Shown here piece after piece: positions 11,701 to 21,999 of a stretch of DNA of 64,000 nt. The stretch lies in NCBI GenBank assembly GCA_963580285.1, contig OY757021.1, positions 95,653,221 to 95,717,220 of the forward strand. The letters run 5' to 3'. The notes below the pieces were generated by a model. That model had not been told where the DNA came from. It searched no databases and worked only from the letters and a program-made list of their open reading frames with translations. The DNA is from Lucinisca nassula (Eukaryota; Mollusca; Bivalvia; Lucinida; Lucinidae). The position numbers and the translations under genes were made by a program. The number at the start of each line of letters is the position of its first letter. Position 1 is the first letter of the stretch.

Positions 11701-12365
11701 TGGGGCCCTATGGTTTTACATAGACTTACATGGGGAAAATCTTCAAAAATCTTCTTCTCTGAAACCACAAGGCCTGGGTCTTTGATATTTGGTATGAAGC
11801 TGCATCTAGTGGACCTCTATCAAAATTATTCAAATTATAGCCCTGGTACCAAAAATGTCCCCGCTCCGGGGCCCTTTGGTTTTGCATAGACTTATATAGG
11901 GAAATCTTTAAAAATCTTCTCTGAAACTGCAAGGCCAAGGCCTTTGATATTTAGTATGGAGCTTTATCTAGTGGACCTCTACCAAGATTGTTCAAATTAT
12001 AGCCCTGGGGCCACAAATGCCCCCACCCCGGGCCGGGGCCCTTTGTTTTTACATAGATTTATATAGCCCTGGGGCCATTTGGTTTTGCATAGGCTTATGT
12101 AGGGAATATCTTTAAAAAAAATCTTCTTCTCTGAAACTGCAAGGCCCAGGTCTTTGAAATTTGATGTGTAGCTTTATCTAGTGGACCTTTGCCAAGATTG
12201 TTCTAATTATAGCCTTTGTTGATGTTTGGTATGAAGCTTCACCTTTAAGACCTCCCTCAACATTATGCACATTAAAACCCTGGGGCCAATAATGGCCCTC
12301 TCTGGGGCCCACTTGTTACACTATGGATCAGGTGAGCGATCCAGGGCCATCATGGCCCTCTTGTT
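8731..12365 (+). mobile_element. hairpin-headed tandem-repeat element A1
   Basis: It starts with a hairpin, AGCTCACC (8731-8738) pairing with GGTGAGCT (8753-8760), then a cgtcgtgcgtcgtccgtc stretch. There are about six units of ~180 bp (aaacttgctcagaatgat...; 8860-9720) and about fifteen units of ~165 bp (acttatatagggaaaatc...; 9723-12300). The end is an inverted agggccatcatggccct followed by cttgtt. Within the second array, blocks recur at ~663 bp (10222 to 10885), a higher-order repeat. A second element (A2) is at 28319. A possible TTATTTT duplication at the edges is ambiguous because the flank is T-rich. Non-coding. Confidence 0.8.
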
Positions 12366-12920
12366 TATTTTATAAGTTGTGCGCACAAGATAATATCTTG
12401 TGCAGACAAGATATTATCTTGTGCGGACAAGATATTATCTTGTGCGGACAAGATAATACCTTGTCCGCACAAGATAATATCTTGTCCGCACAAGATATTA
12501 TATTGTGTGGACAACATATTATCTTGTGCGGACAACATATTAACATGTGCGGACAAGATAATATCTTGTCCGCACAACATAATATCTTGTCCGCACAAGA
12601 TATTATCTTGTGCGGACAACATATTATCTTGTGCAGACAAGATATTATCTTGTCCGCACAAGATATTAAGTTGTGCAAACAAGATATTATCTTGTTCGCA
12701 CAAGATAATATCTTGTCCGCACAACTTCCCATGATCTATGTTGTGCAAACAAGATAATATGTTGTGCGAACAAGATAATATCTTGTGCGCACAAGATATT
12801 ATGTTGTGCGAACAAGATCATATCTTGTCCGCACAAGATAAATATCTTGTCCGCACAAGATAATATGTTGTCCGAACAAGATAATAACTTGTCCTCTCAA
12901 GATATTATCTTGTTCGCACA
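12366..12920. repeat. core of L: array of palindromic TTGTGCGGACAAGATAATAT units
   Basis: About 25 short units read the same on both strands: rotated and inverted versions of 'cttgtccgcacaagataata'. Reading through them in any frame gives CGQD/ILSAQ-like or CADKILS-like peptides on both strands; these are artefacts of the palindrome, not proteins. Confidence 0.85.
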
Positions 12921-12963
12921 ACATAATAAAAATAAAAAATCATGTCCCTTCCCGGGTTCCGTA

Positions 12964-14439
12964 CCTGACAGCCTTTAACAAAATACATATAATAATTTAC
13001 GTCACAGAAAATGACTTTGCTCGGAAAATAGATTAGACAGAATTTGAAGATGACTATGACAAACTGCTAAGTCTTATTAAGACAAGTAACCAGGAATGCG
13101 AGTTACATCCCTGCTACATTGCACCAAGAGGAGACGTTGACGTTTCCGTGATCAATGAATCAATCAAGCGAGTAGCCACTTACTGGGAGGAGCAAAATGT
13201 CAATTTTATTCCCACTACACACGATTTCATCTTCGGAAACAACAATCTGCCGGCAGCGCGCTACTACAGCACTGACAGCATTCAGTTATCACAACCGGGA
13301 CTTAAACGCCTCCTTAACGCCATTGATATCTCTGTCAGGCTAGTAGAAAACTATGAACTATGCACATTTAGATTTCCAATGGAAAACAACAACGGATGGA
13401 AAATACCATAAGGGAACCAGGGTAGTTTAAACAGAGGATACGACGGAAAATCGGGTGGAGCGGTGAATCAAAAAGACAGTCGACAGGAGGAGCATTATTT
13501 CAAAATGGCAGTCAGTTTGGAGGAGCAGAAAATCGAAATTGGAGACGACCGGGTGAAGTTTGGAATCCAAGTGGAGGTCAACAGAGTGGAGCAGGGAATC
13601 AAAATGGCAGTCAACTGGGCGGAACAGAGAATCAAAATGGCAGTCATCCGGGTGGAGCGTGGAATCCAACTGCCAGGCGACCGGGTGGAGCGTGGAATCC
13701 AAATGCCAGGCGACCGGGTGGAGCGTGGAATCCAAATGGCAGTCATCCAGGTGGAGCGTGGAATCCAAATGGCAGGCGACCGGGAGGAGCGTGGAATCCA
13801 AATGACAGTCATCCGGGTGTAGCGTGGAATCCAAATGGCAGGCGACCGGGTGGAGCGTGGAATCCAAATGTCAGGCGACCGGGTGGAGCGTGGAATCCAA
13901 ATGGCAGTTATCAAGGTGGAGCGTGGAATCCAAATGGCAGGCGACCGGGAGGAGCGTGGAATCCAAATGACAGTCATCCGGGTGTAGCGTGGAATCCAAA
14001 TGGCAGGCGACCGGGAGGAGCGTGGAATTCAATTGACAGTCATCCGGGTGTAGCGTGGAATCCAAATGGCAGGCGACCGGGAGGAGCGTGGAATTCAAAT
14101 GACAGTCATCCGGGTGTAGCGTGAAATCCAAATGGCAGGCGACCGGGAGGAGCGTGGAATTCAAATGACAGTCATCCGGGTGTAGCGTGGAATCCAAATG
14201 GCAGGCGACCGGGAGGAGCGTGGAATCCAAATGTCAGGCAACCGGGTGGAGCGTGGAATCCAAATGGCAGGCGACCGGTTGGATCGTGGAATCAGAATGG
14301 CACTCGGTCAGGTGGAGCATGGAATCCAAATGGCAGGCGAACGGGTGGACCGTGGAATCCAAATGATAGTCGACCTGGTGGTGTGTGCAACCATAATGGT
14401 AGTGGAAGAATGAACTTTTCTAACAGAAACTGTGCTTGA
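12964..14439 (+). pseudogene. LINE0 ORF1, esterase remainder and Gly/Trp/Asn repeat tail
   Basis: The frame enters as L-T-A-F-N-K-I-H-I-I-I-Y-V and gives ENDFARKID, a stop (TAG, 13034), TEFEDDYDKLLSLIK, and then TTHDFIFGNNNLPAARYY and SIQLSQPGLKRLLNAID. This resembles the C-terminal part of an SGNH hydrolase, where a D/H block would lie. After TAA at 13409 and a one-base shift near 13480 the frame continues as QNGSQFGG and then 33-bp repeats coding PGGAWNPNGRR (about 13590-14370). One repeat has Trp to stop (TGA, 14122). It ends with MNFSNRNCA and TGA at 14437. ORF2 starts 139 bp later. Inferred role: ORF1 protein of the LINE, inactive. Confidence 0.7.
13590..14370 (+). repeat. 33-bp minisatellite inside LINE0 ORF1
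   Basis: About 23 units of the type 'gcgtggaatccaaatggc' + 'aggcgaccgggtgga'. Since 33 is divisible by three, all six frames stay open over long stretches, which creates several false ORFs on both strands. The Gly-Trp-Asn-Pro frame matches the flanking ORF1 sequence and its ending, so it is the likely real one. Confidence 0.85.
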
Positions 14440-14578
14440 AGTTTTGCGATGGATGCCAGTTGACTGGTCATTTCTTTCTGAGTGCTGGTATACAGAATAG
14501 GGACACGGCATAAATGCCAACAACAGAGACACTTGCGCACAGGTTAATGTTTCAAACCAATTTTTATTATTTCAAAGT

Positions 14579-14947
14579 ATGTGTTCTCTTTATGAGACAG
14601 TTTCGTGCGCATGTATAAAAACTGATTCTTCTAACTGTTTGGATCATAATAATGAAATTCTTGAAGTCCGTGAAGGGTCAATTAATGCTGAAGATTCTGA
14701 AAGATCCATTGATGCAATGGACTCTAGATCTAAATTAATGCTCAAACAACAAAATCATGCAAAGTTTCATAAGAAAAACAAGTCAATTTATCATAAGGCA
14801 GCTGTAAACAATACACCAGCTACTAGTCCTACTGCTAACGAACACAATAATATTGAGAATACTTTGTCTTTCAACTTACCAGAAAAGGGGTTCAATTTTG
14901 GTCATTTGAATATACAAGGAATTTGTGGTAGAGACATGACAAAGTTT
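14579..14947 (+). pseudogene. LINE0 ORF2, N-terminus to start of endonuclease
   Basis: An ATG at 14579 opens a frame of about 123 codons: a low-complexity, basic leader (KFHKKNKSIYHKAAVNN), then GFNFGHLNIQGICGRDMTKF. The last part is the first beta-strand of an APE-type endonuclease, with the conserved N of LNIQ. The frame is cut just after KF by the 3' end of LINE1 on the other strand, and resumes near 19600 with QNLHIFGISETK. No stop occurs within this piece. Confidence 0.8.
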
Positions 14948-15238
14948 GGTTTTAACAAATTTTATTTCATAAACTCATAATACATTTATACATATAAAGG
15001 TACCATATTACAAAACAGAGTTTACAAACTGGGATTCGGAAAAAAGTCAAAGACTTATTCAAATCCGATTCCCTGACGTTTGAATAGCAAATATTATAAA
15101 GTGGTGAAATAGGATATGATCAGGTATACAAAATGCATATATGCTATACAAATGTCAACCTGAGTACACGCTAATGCATAACATTTATACAGACAAAATA
15201 TGTAAACAATTAAGGCAAAAATACGAGAGAGATGCTCC

Positions 15239-16326
15239 TTAATCTGATGTAAAACGTTTACTTTCAGATATGTAATGCTGTACTGCAAGAAAAATTAATT
15301 TGTTCTGACCAAAGTCTAATTTATCATCTCCGTATAGTAAGACATTTAGATTCGGAATACAAAATGTCGAAAGTGTATCTATCATGGTATATCTGGCTTG
15401 AATAAATCTTGGACACTCTAATAGAAAATGTTTAGTTGTTTCAACTATTCCACATTCACATAAGGGATTTTCAGTCAAATTCTTTGAAAATAAGTGTTGG
15501 TTTAAGGAGCTACATTTAGTCCTTAATCTAGTATGGTAAATTTGCGATGTCCTATTTCCTGTACTGTAATATTTAGGCACTCTAATGTTATCTGCATTTA
15601 ACTTATTTTTGAAACTTTCTAATGAAGGAGAATTTCTGAAATCGAGAGGAAGTACATTCCACTCCCGTATACAAGATGGTAAAAACGACTTATAATATAG
15701 CTGTGTTCTTGTAAGCAAAGGTCTAAAACTTTGCGATCTATGTAAGTTATACGCGGATGCGTTTTCGACTATCGGTGGAACAAGTGTTGTTAAATATGTC
15801 GGAGACAAACCGCTATACATTTTATAAAATTGAAACATTTTATGTTTATATCTCCGTTTGTATAATGGCTCCCAACTTGTTTCTTGATAAAGCAGTTCAA
15901 CTGAAACTAGCCTAGTAGCACCAGTGACAATCCTTGCAGCTTTTATCTGTATCTTTTCAATTGAATTTATTTCGTACTGCGTGCAGTTGTCCCAGACTAT
16001 ATCTGCATATTCTAAAACTGGTCGAATAAAAGAAATATAGGCTGTATTCAATGATTCCCTATCCAGCAAAATTTTTAATTTTCGAATGATATATATTCTT
16101 TGCCACGCTTTAGAGGTTATATAATTAATAGATTCGTGCCAGGTACCGTCGTTTGATAAAAAGATTCCCAAATGCTTATGATGGATACTTCGTTTATGTA
16201 CTCATAATTCATAACTAATAGAGGGTGTCTATTTCTGTTATTTTTTCTTGAAATTAAAAGAGATTCAGATTTTGACGGATTGAATTTTACCAACCACGCT
16301 TCAGCCCATTTAGGGATAGTTTCTAA
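15239..16326 (-). pseudogene. LINE1 ORF2, RT thumb to C-terminal zinc knuckle
   Basis: The piece starts right after the F insertion with LETIPKWAEAWLVKFNPSKS (the conserved 'W...FN..K' region after the RT active site). It shifts frame near 16150 and continues as a 310-codon frame. Features are RPVLEYADIVWDN and the C-terminal C-x-C-x7-H-x4-C motif in PLCECGIVETTKHFLLECPRF (about residues 236-256 of that frame). These are typical of the thumb and C-terminal zinc knuckle of CR1/Jockey/I-type LINEs. The stop at 15239 looks like the natural end. Confidence 0.8.
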
Positions 16327-16823
16327 GTATAAGTAAAACAAAGGTCAGGAATCGATACAATTAACTTACTCCACCCATCAAAGACACCAAAGGGAAAGAA
16401 ACACAAACATTAAGCGACCAGACCATAATGGAAACCCAAACAAAGGAAGGCCATAAGGACAGTTACTTTCCCACAAAATGGCCATATTGCCATCCAAAAT
16501 AAAAAGACAGGTGATACACACAGTAAGTAACAAACAACACCATAAATAAATTGCCACAGAAGAACCGCCTTGGAACGGTCAGTGGAATGATTTCCACTGG
16601 GGGGCTTAAATCGATTTTACGTGGCCACAATCCAGCCCTTACTTCCGTCGCGATTTAGACAAATAATTTGTTCAGTCCGCATGAAGGCCTCCTAACTCAT
16701 CAGTGCAACATCTCCGTGAACACAAAAAATCAAAGAACCACAGAGGTGAGACAACGGTGAGGACTCAACAGCAAGAAACCACTGAAATACTGGAGCAAAA
16801 GAAAACCAACAGTTAGACTCCGA
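16327..16823 (-). mobile_element. retroposon F, 5'-truncated copy inserted in LINE1
   Basis: On the - strand it begins tcggagtctaactgttgg and ends ttgttttacttatactt. Full copies (34014, 47973) have more sequence 5' of this point but the same 3' end. The flanking LINE1 codons read ...L-N-S-D | L-E-T-I... with nothing lost, so the target was AT/TTAGAAACT-like. No clear target duplication is seen. 5' truncation with a constant 3' end suggests target-primed reverse transcription. Confidence 0.8.
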
Positions 16824-17135
16824 ATCTGAATTAAGTAACATTGCTGAATTAATGGGGTTGTCGACAATTATATATAAACTAGTGTCATCTGCAAAAAGTC
16901 TTACACATGACTGTATGTCTTGAACAACATCATTTATATATAATAAAAACAAAAGTGGACCTAAAATAGAACCTTGTGGTACCCCGGCTTTGATATATTA
17001 CCATTCTGAAGATCCTCCAGGTATAACTACTCTTTGTTTCCTGTTAGATAGATAGTCAGTCAACCAGTCAAGTAATAACCCATTAATACCTGCTCTCTAT
17101 AGTTTAAATAACAATCCCTTACGCAAAACTAGATC
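16824..17135 (-). pseudogene. LINE1 ORF2, RT palm fragment with FADD
   Basis: After the J insertion the frame reads D-L-V-L-R-K-G-L-L-F-K-L (continuing motif A), then passes through frame-damaged sequence to [13 protein letters not shown] and [17 protein letters not shown], the catalytic FADD motif C (forward coordinates about 16880-16902). The frame then enters F. The GIPQG-like motif B region near 16990 is degraded. Confidence 0.75.
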
Positions 17136-17415
17136 ACATCACGAAAACACGCTTATATAATGTTGACCCCCTTGAACCCCACTTTTATATAGTAAAACTA
17201 GGGTTTCCGGGGGTATACCTTATTTTTCTTATTTCTGCTCTAAAATATAGAGTGTGGGTACTCGTTAGAACCGCCTCGATGAGGCGGTTCTAACGAGCTC
17301 CCAAAATCTATATTTTGGGCAGAAATAAGAAAAATATCACAATTTTTCATCATAAAATTTTCATTTTTCGGCGATAAAGGTGGCAATGTATTTGTATAGG
17401 CGTGTTTGCGTAATA
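17136..17415 (-). mobile_element. MITE J inserted between RT motif A residues of LINE1
   Basis: Inverted ends: catcacgaaaacacgc at the left and gcgtgtttgcgtaat at the right. The centre is the tagaaccgcctcgatgagg hairpin flanked by cttatttctgc and gcagaaataag. LINE1 codons on either side read C-D-I-S-K-A-F | D-L-V-L, so the empty site can be read directly. At most one or two bases are unaccounted for, so any target duplication is very short. Confidence 0.85.
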
Positions 17416-17732
17416 AAAAGCTTTGCTTATGTCGCAAAAGATTGCCCTGAACTCAAGGCCATCGTCTAGAGCTTTACAAAAGGTGTTGTAAATATCTACC
17501 AACTGGTTAACAGTCGAATCGCCTGGGACAAATCCAGACTGTAAACAGGTTATAATATCATTGTCTTTAAAATAATTGAATATATGTTTGTGGACATTTT
17601 TTCCATTGTTTTGCCTACCACACTCAAAAGAGATATTGGTCTATAATTAGAGACTTGTGATTGACCATCCTCCTTATAAAGCGGGTACACATTAGCTTGC
17701 TTCCATGCATCAGGAAAAACACCACGTGACAA
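17416..17732 (-). pseudogene. LINE1 ORF2, RT fingers to first half of motif A
   Basis: SRGVFPDAWKQANVYPLYK, then NYRPISLLSVVGKTMEKM, the RT block found in all CR1/Jockey-type LINEs. A frameshift follows near 17580, then QSGFVPGDS-like sequence and FCDISKAF up to the J insertion. The Asp of CDISKAF is the first catalytic aspartate. Confidence 0.8.
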
Positions 17733-17979
17733 GGAAAAGTTAAAAAGATCACTTAAAGGTTTAGAGATTGGATTTGCTAGTTACTTTAATATTCTGTTGT
17801 TAATATTATCCGGGCCTGAAGATTTTCCTTATTTTAATGTTTGCAACACCGATCTTACTTCATCAGTTGTAATAGTAATATTATTAAGTGACTCTCTGTT
17901 GGGAAGAAAAAGATTTGGCAGTGTAGCATTTGTATCATCTAAATTTGTTTGATTGACAAAAAAAATTCAAAACTTTTGC

Positions 17980-18285
17980 TTACTTATTGTTGTCAGAAAC
18001 GTAAGAACCATCGTCAAAAAATGGTGGAATAGAAGGATTTGTAGTAGGTTTTATAAACGATTTGAGAGTTTTCCAATAGTCAGATGATGATAAACTAGAA
18101 GTTTTTATTTTATCTGCAAGAGATTTGAAGTAATCTTTTTTTAATTTACGTAAAAGGGTCGTTACATCATTTCTTACTTTCTTAAATGCGTTGAATCTTT
18201 CTATAGTTCCATTAAGCTTATATTTTTTGTAAAGTCGATTTCTTTTTCTCACTAGTTTGCACAATGCGCCATTAATCCATGGCAA
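17980..18285 (-). pseudogene. LINE1 ORF2, linker between endonuclease and RT
   Basis: PWINGALCKLVRKRNRLYKK... then SDYWKTLKSFIK. The 'PW-x2-[DG]-x-R-Lys-rich' and 'WK-x4-F' pattern is the usual spacer between endonuclease and RT in CR1-like LINEs. The start M is a PWxN context residue, not a true initiator. 17733-17979 between this and the RT block is frame-damaged but still LINE1. Confidence 0.75.
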
Positions 18286-18417
18286 ATATTGCGGCCTTAC
18301 CCTAACTTTTTTATTTGGGATACACTCCTTGGCAAAATTTATAAGAACATTTGTAAAATTAATTGCGTAGCAGTTTACATCTTCACATTTAATAGACTCC
18401 CAGTCAAAGTCAGCTAC
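18286..18417 (-). pseudogene. LINE1 ORF2, damaged end of endonuclease
   Basis: A short stretch joining the endonuclease and linker frames, with stops (TGA at about 18415). The expected D-W-E-S-I-K sequence after the endonuclease is readable on the - strand. Confidence 0.5.
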
Positions 18418-19275
18418 TCATTGACGAGGCATATCAAAGTCTCCTTGTTCATATAACCAGGCGTCACGTGTAAAAGTTTTTAAATGGGGGTTAGTAAATG
18501 AAAAGACGGCAAATACTGGGCAGTGATATCGGATATCTTGAAGTAGGAAAGGTTCGCCAACTCCAGAAATTTCGACCAATCTTACGTTATTAACTAATAT
18601 TAGTTCTATAGTTGAAGACGAAGTTTCTGTGAAATGAGTTGGTTCGTCAATCAATTGGTGTAAATTGTATGTTTGACATATGTCAAATATTTTATTCGCG
18701 GAATATCGATTTAACATATTAAAATTTAAATCGCCTGTAATACAGATATTTTCCAAACCAGTGTCAACGGCTAAACCTATTGATTGTTCAATAGTGGATA
18801 GTACGAGAGTAGATGCGTTTGGGGGCCTATAAAAGGTTCCAAACAGGAGCTTCTTATTTCTGATATTGATTTCAATCCAAACGCATTCGATATTCGCAAT
18901 CTCCAGATCGGGTCTGCGTTTGCAAGGGATATCTCGTTTCACATAAACAAGGATGCCATCGTGACTGTCTCCTACTCGATCTCGCCTAAAAGGCATCTGA
19001 AATTCATTTAATATGAGGTCTTCAGTTGGTTTTAACTGATTTAACCATGTCTCTATTAGAGATATAATACTAAATTCTGCTTCAATAAAGTTAAGTTTAT
19101 TAGAAACGCTTTGTACATTATAATGTACCAAAGATAAGTTTCCGTGAAGCGGAGGAAAGTGAATTGATTGAGACGACCCAGAAGAACTCTCCGAAGTAGG
19201 TCCAGGATTTTTCTCGACGTCTCCGGCTTGATAAAGTAGAAGTGCAAAAAAATGTAAGAAGTTCAAAACTATTTA
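18418..19275 (-). pseudogene. LINE1 ORF2 N-terminus: 2A-like peptide plus APE endonuclease
   Basis: The N-terminus reads (I)VLNFLHFFALLLYQAGDVEKNPGP: a short hydrophobic leader followed directly by the 2A consensus D-V-E-x-N-P-G-P, which in other systems makes the ribosome skip the Gly-Pro bond. The APE endonuclease follows: HYNVQSVSNKLNFIEAEF, ISLIETWL, RRDRVGDSHDGILVYVKRDI, FGTFYRPP, CITGDLNFNML and HCPVFAVF. In the final SDH-type motif the D is replaced (RYHCP). No ATG precedes the leader in frame after an upstream TAA; the codon at the expected start is ATA. Probably a lost initiator. Confidence 0.8.
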
Positions 19276-19599
19276 GTTTTCCGAGACCTTTTACTTTAAA
19301 ATTGCGGAAATGATGAAGGCCCACTCTTGCCCTACAGATATTCAGTTCTACAGACATTTAGGTTATACAGTCTATAAGAGCAATAAATAGACATTTTGTT
19401 AAGAGCGGGCATATCACAAATGCCGGAAGACTTTCAATTCTTTTGGAAAAATGTACACGGATGGAAAATTTCAGACCAGGAACGTGCAATGCAGAATTGT
19501 TAAGAATAAAGGATAAAGAGTGAAGAAAACAAGGACATGTTAGAAAAAGATTAAAAAACAGTGCACCATTATAAACATAACCTATGGAATACATAGACA

Positions 19600-21085
19600 A
19601 ATATGTTGTTATACATAATATCGGGATAGTGATCAAGCAAATCAAAACTTACATATTTTTGGAATAAGCGAAACAAAATAAAAAAAAAATAAGATGACAA
19701 ATGCATTTAAAATATATGGTTTTCAGACACTTTTCAGAAAAGATAATCATTTAAATGGTGGTGGGGGTTAATGGTATATGTTCGAAACGGCATTAATGTT
19801 AGGCGACGAGAAAATTTGGAAATTAATGAAATTTCTTGCATTTGGTTAGATGTAAAGCAGGACAAGTGCAAACCTTTTTTACTAGGCAATATGTATCGTC
19901 CATCCGATTCTAGAATAGAATTTAATGATCGATTTGAAGCTTTTATGGATAATGTTTTCAAAGATGCTTAGGAAACTATTTTGATGGGGAACTTCAATAA
20001 AAACTTGTTGACTGGTAATGTAGACAGAGAATGGCTAAATTTTACATTGACCTTGGGTCTAACACAGCTAGTTTCTAATCCTACAAGGGTAACAAATAGT
20101 ACAAGTACTTTAATAAATCATATATATACCAATTTGGAGGATAATATCAACAAAGTAAATGTTTTCAAATCAACTATTAGTGATTACTATGCCATTTTTG
20201 GAAATCGCAAAATAAATGCCTCTCCCAATAAACATACTCATCAAACTATCACTTATAGATCTTTCAAAAATTTTGATGAGTCCATTTTTTACATGAACTT
20301 AATCAAGTACCTTGGGAAGTTGTTGAAAATTTTGATGATGTAAATGAAATGCTTTCAATCTGGAATACGATGTTCCTTGGCATTGTTAATAAACATGCGC
20401 CTCTTAAACAACACAGAGTAAAGAAAAACCGACAGCCTGGTTGGCTTACTCCGGAAATAATTGATACAATGAAAGAAAGAGATAGGTTTAAAATTAATGA
20501 TTAACGGAGCAATATAAGAATTTAAGAAATACAGTAACTTTAATTATTAAAACAGCAAGGCAGGAAATGTATAAGACAAAACTTGATGAGGGAAAAGATG
20601 ACCCAAGGTCTATTTGGAAATTATTCAGAGAGTTTGGCGCAGGAGGGAAGTCAGATTCTACAGAAAATATATTAGGAGTTAACAAAAATGATGAATTTGT
20701 TACCAATGATTCTGAAGTAGCAAACCTGTTTAACAGCTTATTTGCGAATGTCGCCACAAAATTAAAAGAACCAAATACAATTTCAGATTTTCAAAACGTT
20801 GAAGATTTTGTTGACTCAAAGGTTCCCAGAGACATAAAATTTAGCATACCAAAAATAAGTTATTCATTTGTTAGAAAATACTTGTCTAATTTGGATGTTT
20901 CTAAAGCAACAGGGCTAGACTGCATTAGACCACGACTTCTGAAAATGTCTCATAATATGATATATGCAAGTATCACATTCATTATAAATAAAAGTTTAGA
21001 ACTATGTATTTTCCGGACGGAGTGGAAAGCTGCAAAAGTTAATCCAATATTTAAGTCTGGATCGAAAAATGATGTCACTAATTAT
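19600..21085 (+). pseudogene. LINE0 ORF2, endonuclease to start of RT
   Basis: Frame pieces in order: QNLHIFGISETK; GFQTLFRKDN and a Gly run; MVYVRNGINVRRRENLEINE with CIWLDV; GNMYRPSD; stop (TAG, 19969); MGNFNKNLL (Asp of the usual GDFN is Asn here). A frameshift near 20300 leads to W-N-T-M-F, then the linker QPGWLTPEI and a 20567-21085 frame with SIWKLFREFGAGG, KATGLDCIRPRLLK and WKAAKVNPIFKSGSKNDVTNY. The last words are RT block 1, cut after N-Y by element D. The partner R-P-I-S is at 30688. Confidence 0.85.
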
Positions 21086-21999
21086 GTCTCCCCCGAAAAA
21101 AATTTTTTCGAAGAGACATATTGTTTTTCCCCCGGGCGTCTGTCTGTCCGTCTGTCACACTTTCGTGTCCGCTCTATAACTTGAAAACCGTTCGAGCTAT
21201 CGTCACGAAACTTAGTATAAATATAAATCAGCATTAAACGACGTCCAGTGCGCAAGAACTATAACGCTCGCATTTATACTTTTTGAATTATCTCCCTTGG
21301 AAGTTTGTTGGTATGTATATATGTATGGGCAAATCTTGTCCGATCAATAACTTTCTTATTTTCAAATGGATTTTAAAATTATTTGGCAGAAATATTAACA
21401 ACCATAAGACGATGTGTGGTGCGCATGAATCAGGTCGGTATCTCAAAGGTCAAGGTCATACTTAGAGGTCAAAGGTAAAAAAGGGGCTTTTTTCGTATTT
21501 GGTCAATAACTTTCTTATTTTGAGATGGATTTTAAAATTACTTGGCAGAAATATTAACAGCAATGAGTCGATGTGTGGTGTGCATCAGGCAGGTCAGTAC
21601 CTTGAAGGTCAAGGTCATACTTAGAGGTCAAATGTCAAAAAAGGGGCTTTTTTTCGTGTTTTGTCAATAACTTTCTTATTTTGAGATGGATTTTAAAATT
21701 ACTTGGCAGAAATATTAACAACCATGAGACGATGTGTGGTGTGCATCAGGCAGGTCAGTACCTCGAAGGTCAAGGTCATACTTAGAGGTCAAAGGTAAAA
21801 AAGGGGCCTTTTTTCGTGTTTTGTCAATAACTTTCTTATTTTGAGATGGATTGAGAAATCACTTGGCAGAAATGTTAACCAATATAAGACGACGTGTTGC
21901 GTGCATGACACAGGTTGGTACCTCATAGGTCAAGGTCATACTTAGAGGTCAAAGGTAAAAAAGGGGCCTTTTTCGGGTTTTGTCAATAACTTGCTTATT

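Larger units (their letters stand above)
8698..12963. mobile_element. palindromic element L, copy 2, carrying element A1
   Basis: The left end tacggaacccgggaaggg and right end cccttcccgggttccgta are inverted. CCTGAC flanks both sides (8692-8697 and 12964-12969). Removing the element and one CCTGAC rejoins the esterase reading frame of LINE0 (V-Y-D-L-T-A-F-N), which directly confirms the insertion. L's own sequence is only about 630 bp (8698-8730 and 12366-12963). The rest is element A1, nested just inside the left end. Confidence 0.9.
14948..19600 (-). mobile_element. LINE1: CR1-like LINE inserted in LINE0
   Basis: Read on the - strand: 5' UTR (about 19600-19300), 2A-endonuclease ORF, RT segments, C-terminal zinc knuckle and a 3' end with an AATAAA (14960-14965) close to the junction. 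The 3' edge is placed by LINE0's coding sequence stopping at about 14947. The 5' edge (19590-19640) is approximate because LINE0 resumes in slightly damaged sequence. It carries two later insertions, J (17136-17415) and F (16327-16823). Without them it is about 3.9 kb. Confidence 0.8.

Noticed and set aside
8800..12300. Possible CRISPR array
   Set aside because: The repeats are long, diverged and without unique spacers; the DNA is eukaryotic and these are tandem repeats.
12323..12757. Long open frames on both strands with repeated CGQD, LSAQ or CADK peptides
   Set aside because: They come from a palindromic tandem array; both strands and several frames stay open for the same reason. The same holds at 56825-57237.
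13427..14540. Antisense frames with repeated DSTLHPVACH or IPRSTRSP peptides
   Set aside because: Shadow frames of the 33-bp minisatellite; the + strand Gly-Trp-Asn-Pro frame fits the flanking ORF1 and its stop.
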